In this document: positions 36,236 through 49,600 of the stretch, one piece after another | Layout: each line of letters starts with the position of its first letter | Numbering within the stretch: the first letter of the stretch is position 1 | NCBI GenBank assembly: GCA_020086605.1 | Contig: JACBWW010000016.1 | Location: forward strand, 22,596,019-22,660,018 | From: Lanius collurio | Taxonomy: Eukaryota > Chordata > Aves > Passeriformes > Laniidae | Length of the DNA: 64,000 nt | Direction of reading: 5' to 3' | The notes under the pieces: model-generated | Database searches by the model: none | What the model was told of the DNA's origin: nothing | The model's input: only the letters and a program-made list of their open reading frames with translations | Translations under genes and position numbers: made by a program

Positions 36236-37621
36236 GTCTGAGCTCAGGTTGTAGCACCTGCTCAACCCAAAATTCCTATGGGGACACCAAACTCACCTTC
36301 AGGGACGTACTTCAGTTATCCCCCAAACCTTCAAGCTTCCAAACACATAAATTCCAGGTGAAGATCAATGCAAACATCTCACAAACTTTTGTCTCTGCCC
36401 AAAAGAGAGGTCTGATTTGGCTTGTCATCATCCTTCATTGCAGCTTGGGGATTTTTATCCTTCTTTTTTGTGACCTTAGGAAACTCTTGGCTTTCTCAGA
36501 TACGATATGCATCTTCTGATGGCACCTAAAAAACCCCAAAAAACTAAAACAGGAAAGAAACCTCAGGTTTCTGTTCTAGTCATGATGGGGGTACTTAATC
36601 AAACACATGCCCAGGACTACCACGAGTCCCTGTGCAGAGATAAATGTTCTGAATTTTATGCTGCAATGTTTTCACATCAGCAGTTCCCATCCATGGATCT
36701 CATGGAGCTTAATTCAGGTGTCATTACCCCCATTTTGCTAGACAGTTGAAGTGAAGTAGTTGCTGTTTGACCAGGGCTCTGTCTGGAGGTAGATCAGGTA
36801 GTCTGACTGGATTTTAGGTCTTTCAGATTCCCACAGATACGCAGAGTAAGTTAAAAGGGGTTTCTGAGATACTTCCCACTAGAATGCATTGCATCACTGT
36901 AGCATCCACTGCATGCACTAAATTCCAATCTTTGGATTCATATCCAGGGGTAAACATTAGTCTGGATCTATATCCACAATATACACACCCACACCCTCCA
37001 TCCACTGAAAGAATAATTTAATATTTTTATACAGCAGTCACCTCCAAAAAAAATTACTGCTCTCCAAGGTAGAAATCAAGCAAATAATACTAATAGTAAT
37101 TGAACTATTTCTTCCTTAATATATATTCTTCCATATGATTTCTCTAGAGGAAAACACAGATGTCTTTTGATTGCCTTGTGTTCCCTTTCTAAACCATTTG
37201 AGCGATCAGACTAGAATAGTTTAAATATTAATTTAAAAAATAAACTTATAAGTTGAGATTTACATTGCCAAATATTATGTTGGGACATATTTGTACCAGT
37301 AGCAATACCATAGCCATCCATGCAGGAAACAAAAGAAACACACATTTCTTCAGTCACAAATAAACTCATTTCTAAACCCAGCTATTTCCAGACTGGACTT
37401 TGTATTCTAGTCATGAAAATAGAAGGATTGATGGTGGCTTGAGGGGAATTTATACTTAAAACGGATTTAACAATAAATTAGTGCAAAACATACAGAATGT
37501 GTGTAGGGCTATTTTTACAGAAAATAAAGATGCTAAATTCATCCAAAAAATTGTTTGCTGTGAATTATTCACTTAGTCCTATCAGTTCCTGAACGTTTAT
37601 GAAGGTTCTGTGGAAAGCTAG

Positions 37622-37635
37622 AAAAAAAAAAAAAA
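37622..37635 (+). repeat. A homopolymer, 14 bp
   Basis: Uninterrupted A-run followed by TAAATCAAG. No retroposon body is recognised. Confidence 0.9.
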
Positions 37636-39447
37636 TAAATCAAGCATATGCAAAGCAAAACAGCATCAAAAGTCAAAGAAGTCTCCAAGGGGGATGAACT
37701 TCAATGCCATAGCAGGGTAAACAAATGGAATTATTTACAATATGACATCATCATTTGCAATGCTATTTTATTCATTATTTAATCACACACTGAGTCTCCC
37801 TTGTAGCACGTGGTAGACAACAGAGCCATTTTGTTCTGTCTTCCAGCTCCCAGGTCTGTATGGAAATGAGAGAGTTTGTCTAACATTTGGATACATCACA
37901 CAAGTTACTGCCTCCTGCCAGCTCAAAACACACCCCTTTCCCTCCAGCTGCTCAGGGGGTGCACAGATCTCAAGGTTACAAGATTTTGAGCATTGAAAAT
38001 GGGCTCAAAATCATGAGTTTCCTGTAACTGGGCCTTGCTTTCACTGTCTGTTGCTATTTTTGTTATGCTCTCACGTTGAAGAGGTCTCCACAATTCCAGC
38101 TAGATTTCAGGAATCTCATGGTTTCCTTCCCAATTTGCATAACCACGTGTCAATCAAGGGCTAATCTTAAGCACCTCTTCTCTTAATCCCCTCATTCTCA
38201 GGGGCGCAGAGGGGGGGACACACGGGGGTGGCTCTGTTGAGCAGTGGAAATCAGCCAAAGGCGGATACTGCCAGGATTAACCTAATCCAACTGCTACAAC
38301 TATTCAATTTGGAGACTAAGGATGATAAAACCTATTTTCCCAGTCAATCAATCATTGTGATCGACTTGCAAAAAAAAAATAAAAATCAGTGAAAGTTAAT
38401 GAAATCAGCAGAATTACGTGCAATGACAGTGCTGAGAAGGCCTCGTGGTAGAAACATCCCACTGCTGCTGGGAAGGGAAGTCAACAAGTTATAAGAATCC
38501 TTATAATTAAGAGCTTATCAAAGCACTTTATCCCATCAAGCACTACCTTACAGATAGCAGGTATCACTTTTCTTAACACTTAAGGAAATTAAGAGCCATG
38601 AGGGTGCTTGAAACATCCCAAGGAGCGAGCCAGGAGCGGAAGGTGACATGCCACGGTGCATCCTAACTGAGGGAGGAGGTTACCCAGGGAAACAGGAGAA
38701 AAGGAGTCATTGCTGGCTGAAGCAGATCCCAGGCTCTGCTGTCACTGCCAGTTCCATCTGTGAGCAAATCCCAACCACAAGGCTTCTGAGCTTCCTTCCT
38801 GACTACTCGTGCAGTAAGCAGCATCCCACCAGCAGCCCTAAGAGAGCAATTACACGTTCCGTCTCCTTTCCTTCCTTTTGGATTGTCTCAAATATTAAAG
38901 GTGTTTGCAAATATTGTCTCACTATAAACAAGGACCTTCAGCTGGTGATTGCTGAAAATGAGGGGTTTGTGCTGGAAGAGTGAACAAACCTCACTAACAA
39001 ATGCAAACCCACAGGCTGTGAAGAGCCCTCTGTCACGTTGTGGGACACGTCACACTCGGTTTGACTTCCCTTGCCAAACTCATTTGATCCTGGTTTCTGT
39101 GCAGCCTAATGAAAACAGGATTGGCTTCATTTACTGTAGGTGGTTTCTTAATAGCTGCTTCCCATTCCTCTAATAACCCATGCCCACCTTCCTCATCCAG
39201 GGTGTGCATGGAGCCAACTGAGACTTTAGCACAGGCTCTGACACTGACAAATGCCTGGGTTTGATCACCTGAGGTTGTGTGAATCTATCACACACATCAA
39301 AATCAAACGCAACATAAGGGAAGCATTAATTAAACCATATCAAACACAGACTTGACAAGACTCTGATTTAAGTATAAAACTGCCTGAAGAATTGTGATTC
39401 AATATTTTAGTTCATAACCCACTTTTTTATATCATTGTACAGAACTG

Positions 39448-39459
39448 AAAAAAAAAAAA
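39448..39459 (+). repeat. A homopolymer, 12 bp
   Basis: Uninterrupted A-run in AT-rich sequence. Confidence 0.9.
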
Positions 39460-40360
39460 CTGGAACGTTTTCCCCCCTCCACCCCCTTCATCTGTTTTAT
39501 TTTATCTTTCAACTCGAGCTGGCAAGGCTGTCTCAGCATCTCCCATGAAAAAAGGTGACATAAATTGCTCAGAGAGTTGAAAGAGAAGAAGAGCTTGTAA
39601 ACAAGTTACCTATTCTCATTCACTAACTCCAAAGAGAGAAACACGAGCACGCCTTGCCTAGGATGCAGTTTCTTCTTGTTCAGTCTGAGGATTGCTCTGA
39701 GCAACAGTTACTGAAGTTCCTCTGAAATACTTTATATTATCCTAAATCACCAGAATATTCCAAGAAGCTAGCAGGCATGGTTGGTTGGATCCTAAGGGAA
39801 CAGTGAGAGCTGATTTACCAAAGCTTTGCTGCAGATGTTAATCTGGTCCAAACACAAATGCTTTGTGAGATTTCTGATACTCCCTGCTCCGGGTTCAGCT
39901 GGAAGCTGGGAGTCTAGGGAGTCACAAAGAATAAAAATTGAACAAATCTTTAAATTTGACTGTATTTATGTTATAAATCACACAACCACTCCTATGGGCC
40001 ATCAAAGAAGAGGCAGCTGTGGGCAGGAGCTGAGAGATGTGTGGTCCAACAGGGGAAATGCTGGAATAGTGCCCCAAATGATCTACAGGGCCAGCACTCT
40101 GTGAGCAAACGGCACCTCCCGTGTTAATTTAAGTCCTTTCCAGCCTATCTGCCATCCTTTAATGTCAGAAAGGCTTATGAGAATATTGAAAAGGCCACTC
40201 TGGCCTGACATTTGATGCCAGTGGAGGTCAGGGACACAACCCCCAAGTCAGAGCCTGTTGGGAGGGCAACTCCAACTTTCCTCTAATACCTTGTAATTTC
40301 CTTTTTTTGCCTTGCCTCTGGGTTTATCTTCTTTCTCCCTCTTAATTTCAGGCTAGGCTC

Positions 40361-40379
40361 TTTTTTTTTTTTTTTTTTT
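40361..40379 (+). repeat. T homopolymer, 19 bp
   Basis: Second-longest homopolymer in the window, preceded by GGCTAGGCTC. On the minus strand it would be a poly(A) tail, but the adjacent sequence matches no retroposon I know. Confidence 0.93.
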
Positions 40380-40808
40380 ACACTTCTGTGTACATCATCC
40401 TCCTCCATTTGCTTCTCAGGCTTCATACGTAAGAAAGAGAAAAAATGTCTTTTTTATCAGTGGCAACTCAACACTTCCACTTTCTGGTAAACACAGCTAC
40501 TCTATCTCACATTTCCACTCATGTATCACTGGCATCCAAAACCACCTAACAGCAGAGTCTTGGCACGGTGGAAAGATGATCTTAAACAAGAGTCAGATGC
40601 AAAGTTTACCCCTAGAGTGGCAAGAACCTTCCCTGAAAACTCCAGTGTTTGCTGCAAGCAGGGATCAAGCCTGTTTACTTGCTTTGCAACCTTCTGCAGT
40701 AGCCACAGCCCAAGGCCTTTGCAATTCTTCAGTTTCTGATGAATTTACTATCAAATGATCTTCAGTTTGATGAGACTAGGAAGGGAATTTCCTTCACAGC
40801 AAGGCTGG

Positions 40809-40887
40809 TATTATTATTATTATCATCATTATTAATATTAATATTAATAATAATAATAATGGTGGTGGTGGTGGTGTTATTATTATG
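40809..40887 (+). repeat. compound trinucleotide microsatellite (TTA/TCA/AAT/GGT)
   Basis: Blocks in order are (TTA)n, a short TCATCA, a TTAATATTAATATTAA palindromic centre, (TAA)n, (TGG)5-6 and (TTA)3. The TTA and TAA blocks are inverted repeats around the TAATATTA centre, so a single strand can fold into a long A/T hairpin. The minus strand reads as a spurious Asn/Ile/Thr repeat peptide. A compound array mixing A/T and G/T triplets is unusual in this repeat-poor window. Confidence 0.96.
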
Positions 40888-43800
40888 CTGAAGGAGCACA
40901 AATGTCACACCACTGCTTCCCCTGCTTTGCCATTTCCTTCTGGAGCTGTCACTCAAAGCACTTTCTGCATTCTCCATTATTGTCTTCAAGTTGCTCTGTG
41001 GACCCAGTTTAATTTCATATTTGCAGCCTCGTGTTGCCCAGCTTGCAAGTTAATGAAGTTTGTGTGTGTCATTTATCTTACTCCTCCCTGCCTCCAAAAT
41101 GTGTACTTTTGGAAATCTGGCATATTCATTACTCTTTTTGACAGATCCTGGTGCAGCTTGAAAATGCTCCATCAGACTTATCGGTGTTGGCCACATTGAT
41201 TTATCAGATTAATTTAACTTCTTTGAGGAGGCTTTCAGTAATAATCAGCTCTATTGTGCTCACCAAAGTAACTCAAAATGTAGAAATGTTAATTAAGATC
41301 TTGAGTTCTGATTTGGCTTATTGTTAAGATAAGGACAGCTCTGAAATTCAGTTCTGTTTGGCTTCCAGGAGCCTGGAGAAGTTCAGAGGTCCCAGAAGCA
41401 GCAGAACATCTCAAACTCTTCTCTTTTCAAAATGTGCAGCTTGGTCAGAGCTCTGCCCTCAGTCTTTCCTGCATTATTGTAAGGACAGAGCAACACAGCA
41501 TTAATAAGATCAAACTCCTTATTTCTTGGCACAGGTAACAGAATAGAGATGAAGGCTTCCAAACAGCAGGAAAATGCACAGATAGAAGAGGCAAGAACAT
41601 ACAAGAGATTAAAACTAAGATAGAAGAGACTAGAAATTATGCAGATTGTTTCATGAATTACACAAATTGCATTGAAATCCAGATAACATTTAATTCTTCA
41701 AAGTTTCCCTGTTATTCTCAGTTAGTGCTGCCATCTCTAGATGCCTGATGTCTCCCTGATTTCCAGGTTAAAATTGGGATTGCTTTCCTAGGGATTGTCC
41801 CAGTGCAAGTTGTGTTTGCAAAACTCACTCAAAATGTCTGTAGATCATGTCCTTTCCAGGAATTTCCAGCCCTCAGTGGGGAGAAAGGGCTTGGATACTC
41901 TACTTGTTGCTATGGCAGCTACAAAAACTGCTGCTCACAAGAATATTTGAGTTGCTTTCTGTATTCAAACATGCTTTGAAATCAGGTTAAAAATCAACAG
42001 CTTCAGCACTATTAAAGAGCCAATTACTTCTCTAGGTTCTCCAAAAAAAAAAAAAAATAGAAAAGAATTTATTAGTGTTAAAACTAAATCACATGCAGTC
42101 TGTAAAGATTTTTTAGATAGAGACTTGAAGCAGTCCTTATAAATAATTTAAATTATTTATATTAGGAAATTAGAACATGCTCTTTTTCTTGATAGTTTCA
42201 GAAATGAGCACCTGTTGTAAATGTGAACCCTAGTTGGAGACAAGCTGCATGTGAAGCAATAAAATCAAGAAATGGTTTGAAAATGGGTTTCTAGGCATTG
42301 TATTTGTGGGTTGGAAGAGCAGCCATGCTGCTCCCATGGGATGGAGTGGTGGGCCACCAAGTGCATTTGTCACAGCCACGGGTGACAATGGCTCTGAACA
42401 AGCCTTTGGACACACAGAGACATCTCCCCTTTTCCTGAAGCATCTCTGAAGCAATTTCATGCCCACATTATTGTATTCATTCCATTATTATGGCTGATAA
42501 TTAAAAGAGAAACACTGAAATTGGTGTGTTAGCCCAGATGGAGGGGCTGTCTGTCCAGGATCCTGCCCACTTCAGCCAAGACCAACCCACACAGTTTGGA
42601 GATCCAGATGGAAAGGGAATGGTTGACACTCAAATAAAACCTAGAGAGAGTGAGATGGGCTGCATTAAAGAGCTTTCACCTACAACTGCAGAAGAGAGAA
42701 GGCAGAGGGCATGGAACAAAGGCTGTGGTGTTGAAGGAACAGCTTTTCTTTGCCTTATTCTCAGAGGTTTTTGTCTGAATTAATAAGCAATACCCTAAGG
42801 GAAGAGGTTGGAAGAGACTTTGGCAGGATGTTAGCCCTTCCTGAGCTGGGGAGACAAGCCAGCAGCCTTGCAGCAGTTCTGGAATAATCTGCCCACAGGG
42901 AAGCTGCTTCTTAGCTCTCATTAGTTAGAGGTGGGGCTTTACCCTCAAGCATGAAGCACAAATCTAGGAACTTTAAAAGCATTAGTAATAAGAAATCCAC
43001 TATTAGCATTGTTTTGGCTCCTTTTAATTGACCATAATGCATATATATTTAAAATGTTTAAAGGATACTTGAATGGAATAGCAGAAAACAGTCCTCTGTG
43101 CTGCTATCACGTTTTGATCTATTACAATGCCCAAAGAAAATTAGCTCACATCTTAAATAATTCATGCATTTATTGGGTCAGAGGCTCTTTCAGACCTGAT
43201 GCTCTGCCAATAGAAATGGCAGAGATACAAAAGACATATCAGACAGGAGCATTATCCATAAAGTTTGAGAGCTGGATCTAATCCCAGCCTCCTTGAAGGA
43301 AAACGTGCCGTGAGGAGAAGCTGTTTTTCTGGCTTGCTCCTTCTGAAACAATGAAGGTTTTCCCTGTGGGTGCACTGCCTTCAGGCCATACTACTCATAG
43401 GCACAGACAGAGCTTAGAAAAGTAATAACAAAGAGATCATTTAAGCCACCTGAATGCAAGCAAGAACTTCACCCAGGCACAGCCATACCAAGTCTTTCTG
43501 CAGCTCCAGTGACCACCCAGCACTGGCTCCTGGAGCTCTGGGCTGTGATACCAACAGTCTGAGGGTGGAAATGCTGCTGCACCTTTATAAAATCAGCCCA
43601 GAAATCGGCTAGGCACAGTCCTACAGGTGCAATGAACCCCCAGCACTTCAGCAACACCCACCAATGGCATTTTTCTTGTTTCAGCTTCTTTTAATAGACT
43701 CATAAGCACTTAACACTCGTAATAATGGATTGCTGTGAGTCCAAGTGGGACCAACACATGCCAGTTAAAATCCTCAGTTAAAATCCTAGGAAAGGGAAAC

Positions 43801-46689
43801 TTTTACTTAGTTGCTACCAGTGAATTGTCTCTGCTGGAAGCACTCCAGGGACAGTTGAATTAATTCAGGGTGTTGCAAAAGTCATGGATAAGCAATCCAT
43901 TTGGGAGAGGTGGTAATGCAGCCCTATGCTGTTCAGAGATAATCAAATGTCAGCCTGGCAACTCTGCTGATAGGATCATTAAAAGATGGGCTCCATTCCA
44001 CCAACACTTCAAGGATTTTCATCCTTTGAGATGGAAACAGCTTTACCTCACTTAGAAGAAAAATTAATATTTGCATATATAAAGCTCTTTTATCCCCAAG
44101 TACTTCATGCAATATGGACTGGATTTATAAATAGACCATCAGCAGGTGTCTCTGGAGCTGTGATCAATTATTGGTTCTCTGGCCCTACACATACATTGGA
44201 ACCTGTTTGTAGATGATCTCAGAATGGGCATGAACTCAAAAGGGCAAAGGGATCTGGGTCCCTTTGCTTGTCATGTGCAGGTGTTGGGTAAGCAAGAGAG
44301 CATGTTCTTAAAGTGTTACACAGCCTGATGTAAGATGTTTTCATGGGATGCTCAATTCTGCAATCACCTGCTTCTCTGCCCCTGAAAAAAGAAGACATGT
44401 TCAAGTAAAATTTGAGGTCCAAATATAAGGTGATACAAATTTGATGCTCCAATTTATATTTATGAAATTCTCGTGGTTAGAGTTGTACAAAGTGTAGCTT
44501 CTTCAATCAAGAAACAGGAGCTCAATTTGATGAATTGTTCCAAAGAGAAACATGAAGCCAACCAGAGAACTCCAGATCTGGGATCTGGCCTTGCCATCAA
44601 ATGGGGAACACTCCCTTCCATCCAGTCAGTATTTCCCATTAGGAATCAGTGCACCTGGCTGCAGTTTATCATTCTTGTGGACCTGCTGAAGCTGAAGCTG
44701 TGTTACTTCTGGCTCTCTAAAAAGGCATCAGCACCAGGCCAGGAGGTTGTAAGAGCACTTAGAGGATGCCTGGAATACTTACATTTTAAAAAAATAAGGC
44801 CCAAAAGACTAAACTCTGGGATTAAAGTAATTAAAAACAAAAGCAGAAGCTAATTATATACCTAGTAGGCTTATTTCTTCTTACAAAAAGGATTCTTGAA
44901 GTAATCCACCTGCACACTGAATGGATTATTACTCTACAGGGGTAAGGACAGCTTGTTTCTCCCTCCAGAGCAGCAGGAAAGGCACAGATCTGTTTGGCAT
45001 GCACTCCACCAGCTGAGTGAGGGCATGTTGGACAGCAGCTACATCCCTGGAACCAGCATTTACAAAAAAAGCTTCATCAGAGAGGTAATAAATGCCACTT
45101 GCATTTCTTTGAACTTATTCTTCCATTATACAGCTATCCCAAAAACCTCCCAGGAAAATGAGGAGGTCAAGGGAACAGTCATAGTTGTCAATGCTGAATC
45201 TCAAAACTGCTGGTTTTAAACATGACAATTTGGAAACTGAGAATTGCTGGTACAATGACAATGTGCCAGCCAGACCAAAGGTGACCACAAGGCCACAGAA
45301 TGCTTGAGCAGGACCATCAGCTGGGCAAAAGAGCAAAGAGAGTAAGAACTGGTCTGAGGAAACCTACACCAGTTGTGTGTTTACAGAGAGGGGTGAGTAA
45401 TGTGCCAGGTGAACATTAATCTATAAACCAAAAAGTAAAATGAATGTTGCATCACATGCATCCTCTAGCTTATAAATACAGATGCTGGAACCACAGAGGG
45501 CTGCTGTGCTGAGTCATTTCACAGTCTCTTGGGAGAGAAAATTGCTGTATAAAACAGTGGGACTTCACACAGAAACTTATAAATAAAGATTCCTAAGAAG
45601 AGTGTAAGCACCTTACAAAGTGACAGATGTGATGTGTAAGTGGAAAGAGGTCACTTTTTCAAGAAAGGCCTCTGCTCAAGAATTTTCCAGAAGCTCATGA
45701 CCACAGCAGATTCTCCTGGGAATTTCCCTGCACTGCAGTTTCTGGGGATGGTACCCCTGCATGGTGGCATTCTTGGTAGGCACCACTTAGTACTTCCAAG
45801 GATGATTGCTGGCATTTGGATCCATCTAAGAGCACACACACATTCCTAAAAGTCAGCAACACTGCTCTGCTGTGGAAAAGCAGGAAGGGGATTAGCAGCT
45901 CCCTTTCACATTGTGTCAGCTTGTCAATAAAGACAAGTCACCAGTTTCTTCCTTGGCTGCCATTTGTGGCAACTTACCAAGACAATTTTACATAAGCACA
46001 AACAAGTAAAATATGTCTCATGCTCCTTCAACAGCCTGGAGTCCACTGCATAAACTATCCACTTCCCCTTCCCTCTGCAAAAATCCTCAGAGCAACAGGA
46101 AAAGAGAACAGGATTTATTGAAGCAGGTCCAGAAGCCCCCAGATGGCAGGAGATTGCAACAGTCATAAGAACAAAATAACACAGCTAAGTAAAAATAAAG
46201 CTTACACAGCCACTGCTAAACTTACCAACAAGCCTCCCTCCCAGGCTTGAACCAAAAAAAGGAAGGACTATTTAGCAGCAATCCAAGTGGAATGCAAACC
46301 CTAAAGACAAACTCAGAGCAAGGGCTGCCTTCACATAAAACCCAGCCTTTGTATCTATTCCAAGGGGAGCAGGGCAATCTGAACTCAGTGTATTCTGAAT
46401 TTCAGCATCTTTTCAGAAATCCAAGTGACCTGTTAAGATGGAGGTTCAGATGTTCTGCACATCTCACCTAGAATAATGATAAATAAAGAAATCCTGAATA
46501 TCACAAGCAAGGCCAGATTTTCAGGTTCACACAAACTTTTCTCAGTTTTTCTACCAAGATCTATAGATTTCTACAGAATCAGCACCTTCTAATGTCCACA
46601 CCTGCAGAAGGAATATTGTCAGGGAAGGGGAAGGGGTTCTCATGCAGGGTCACCAAGTAATTTGTTTTATTTAATTGGGATTTAATGTA
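40888..46689. other. AT-rich non-coding block
   Basis: No gene recognised. It contains an A-run at 42043-42057. A minus-strand acceptor/donor pair bounds an open 97-bp segment at 45978-46074 (see findings), and a further minus-strand donor lies near 46224. These are weak indications of a leftward transcript. Confidence 0.65.
42043..42057 (+). repeat. A homopolymer, 15 bp
   Basis: Uninterrupted A-run after 'aggttctcc'. No associated element is recognised. Confidence 0.9.
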
Positions 46690-46694
46690 GCTCA

Positions 46695-46755
46695 TATTGG
46701 AAGGAACCTTCAAAGATTCTGTAGTCCAAGGCTCTGTAGTCCAAGGCTCTGTAGG
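46695..46755 (-). mobile_element. possible CR1 remnant with internal 15-bp triplication
   Basis: 'attggaaggaaccttcaaag' followed by 'attctgtagtccaa' resembles the reverse complement of the CR1 tail phrase 'ttggaagggaccttcaaagatcatctagtccaa'. The word TCTGTAGTCCAAGGC is repeated at 46718-46732 and 46733-46747, with a partial third copy to 46755. The match is short, so CR1 assignment is tentative. The tandem repeat itself is certain. Confidence 0.4.
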
Positions 46756-49404
46756 ACCAATTCCTAACCAGGAGCATTTGATGTTTCACAAGGCAATACA
46801 GTGACAGTTTGTCTATTTTAGGTTCTTCGGAAATGCCCCAGAAAATTCACTCCTTGAGTGTCTTTAAAAAGAAGGGCAAGATTCACCTCTGGTCAAGTCT
46901 GTACTTCCATAACAGCAGGGACACCACTGGAACAGGACATCCCAAAATACAACCCTGTCAGCTCCCAGTCTTTTCCATTGAAAGGTACTGGGGTTTTACA
47001 GCATGGCACAATGGATTGCTTAAAAAAAATGCTGATTTCTCTAATCTTCAGAGGAAAGGCAGCTCCCCTTTCTCAATGTTTGCTAGACCCTTTTGTTCAA
47101 GTGAAAAAAAAAAGACTTCCCACATAAAATTCATGCCTTTCCCCCTCTGATCTGTACCTTCAAGCAGGTAAAGCATAGAAACATTTAATGGAAGATATGA
47201 GAAAGCAGTTCCTGTTCTGACACAGGGATCTGTATTCTGAGTGGTTCAATCCTGTCACATGAGTAATCGTGTTTAGATAAATTCTGTTATCCCAACAACC
47301 AGTTCTGGGGCAGGAATGGGAGGAGGTTCCAAGTCTCTGGGAATTTGGATGAGTTTTTCCTACTTTTCACACACGACAAAGAAATTCTAAACCTTTGAGT
47401 GCCAATGGTGCATCAGCACTGGAATACTGAAATTCTGAAGTCTTCAAGGAGAGAAAAGCTGTTCTGCTCCCAGTCCTGTTCTGGGGATCTGATATCAGGA
47501 TATGACAGCAGCTAACCTGCATGGGTATAATTCAGATCTTCCAGAGCTTTCCCATACTCACACACCTGGCACCACTGAATAAGCACTGCAAGTACTCACA
47601 CAGCATATCTGAGCTTACATCTGTTTCTTGTTCAGCCTATTATTGGCTTTAACTAAGTGAAAGGCAGAAATGTCACTTAACATGGATTCTCCTACACTTA
47701 TTCCCTTGTAGCATTATCAGGGATTCACACGTATTCAAACCCAGAAGATATGTGCTTGCTTTAGTAGATCTGACATCCTGATAAGAGATGAAACACTTAA
47801 CACATGAGCCAGAATGTTGTAGTGGCCCAAGTGAGAGGCAATATCCAGGAGATAATTCCTTCTGCAGGTTTAGAAATCCTAATACCTCTCATCATTGTCG
47901 TTTGAGGGTGGTAAAACAAAAACCAAACCACAAACCCCACAAAACTGAAAGTACTGGACACAAATCCAACCCACACAGGTCTTCTTTCCCTTGAACCCAT
48001 CCTGACCTCCAAGGACAATTCAAATTGCTTGGTTTGACACCAGTGTACATCACTGCCCTTCTCCCACAGAGCATCTCTGCTTATCCCATTCACTCTGCTG
48101 AGGAGGAGGTCACTATTTCACATATTCATTTCCTCACCCTGACACACTATCAGAGCCAATCAACATTTGAATTCTGTGTGATCAAACTCTTATAAATGCA
48201 AGTGAGTTTTTTGGCTTTTTTCATGTGTTTCTAGCTCAGTTAACACATACAGGTCCCTCTTTCCTGGCCTGATGCTCACGTGCAAGCCAACAGCAATAAC
48301 TGAACTAGGAGCTGGGGGCCTCAAATTTTGGGGCAGCTATTTGAGAGTAGCCCAGGCTGGGTTTAAGTGGGCTAAGTGTCCATTAGCAGGCAGATTAGGT
48401 GCACTCCTGGAGTGTCTCTTCTGACTTCGTTTCATGCTATAGAAATCCACTTTGTGCACTCCAAGAACCCCAGTGCAGTGAATGAGAGATTACCTTAAAA
48501 GCTTAGCACTGACCTGAATTAAAGCATCAGGGTAAATACCCACCTGACAAGCAGAATTTCTTTTATGTATCCAAGTACTGTTTTGACCTGATTTACAGCA
48601 CTATGAAGTACAACCCCAGCAGTTCCAGTTCCCCAGCATTAGTACTATTCACTAATGAAAGAAATATTACATTAGGGAGTTGATGAAATGAGGTTGACAG
48701 GTAAGCAAGAAGAAAAGGATGAAATCAATTTCTGGAATCAAAATCCTAGGGGCCATAAGTTACTTTTATTAAAATGCATATTACTGAAAAAGAAAGAAAA
48801 TCAGCATTTAGTACAAGGTTTCAGTCATAAACTCCCATTCTTTTTTAAACTTCATGCTGGCTTTTCAGTCAGTTTTTAAGAAATTAATGCTTCAGTGACA
48901 GCTGTGATCAAGGCTTCTCCCTCTGCAGTCAGGAAGCAAGGCTGCCACAGCTTCCCTGATGACAGATGTGTTTCCAGCACTTCCACACTCTGTTCCAACC
49001 TACTGCCTGCAACTGATTTATAGCCTTTCCAGAATGGCTGTAATATCTGTCTTTGGGTTTTGTTTAGTTATTTACCATTGGAAGTTTCCTTTTATTTCTG
49101 TGCATTCACAATCTCTGTAGGGGTGCTTCTTTAGCACCTTTCAGATACAGTCTCATTACTGCCAGTGAGGTCCTGCTCCATGAGAACATCCTGCCTTCTC
49201 CTTTTGGCTGGATTGCATGGAGCAGTTACTGGGATCTGGGATCACCAGTGAGCTCCTGACCCCAAAAAGACTTGTGCATACTAAGAAGCACATGCTGCAA
49301 GCACATTATTGGAAACAAAGAAGAAAAAAATCCCAACCTTTTCTTTGGGTGAATGCTGGCATAGGTAAGAACAGTTCTGTGAAGGTCTTAAGAATATACT
49401 CTAA
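46756..49404. other. AT-rich non-coding block
   Basis: No gene recognised. A plus-strand donor near 49366 (CATAG before GTAAGAAC) has no convincing partner. Open frames are short. Confidence 0.7.
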
Positions 49405-49419
49405 TCATAAAGTCGTCCC

Positions 49420-49600
49420 TAAGCTGCAAGAGCCCCACAGGATCATCAAGTCCCACTCCTGGCCCTGGAAAAGACAACCCCAAAAATTCCACCGAGTGCC
49501 TGAGAGCACTGTCCAAACACTCCCTGAGCGTGCTGTGAGAGCAAAAATCAGAGGGAGCTGTCCAAGGACAGACCAAGGTCTGTACAAAGCTCTGTGATGT
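49420..49600 (-). mobile_element. CR1 LINE 3' fragment, minus orientation
   Basis: The plus strand reads 'aggatcatcaagtcccactc', 'ctggccctggaaaagacaac', 'tgcctgagagcactgtccaa' and 'acactccctgagc'. This is the reverse complement of a songbird-type CR1 3' region ('gatcatccagtccaactcctggccctgcacaggacaccccaa...'). The 146-codon minus-strand frame overlapping it is derived from CR1 non-coding tail and should not be called a gene. Confidence 0.78.

Larger units (their letters stand above)
36236..40360. other. AT-rich non-coding block
   Basis: No gene recognised. A-runs are at 37622-37635 and 39448-39459. An AT-rich zone of about 180 bp at 37080-37260 is the most AT-skewed segment near here. Open frames are short and motif-free. 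Confidence 0.7.

Noticed and set aside
40762..40989. Asn/Ile/Thr-repeat peptide on the minus strand
   Set aside because: Translation of the compound microsatellite only.
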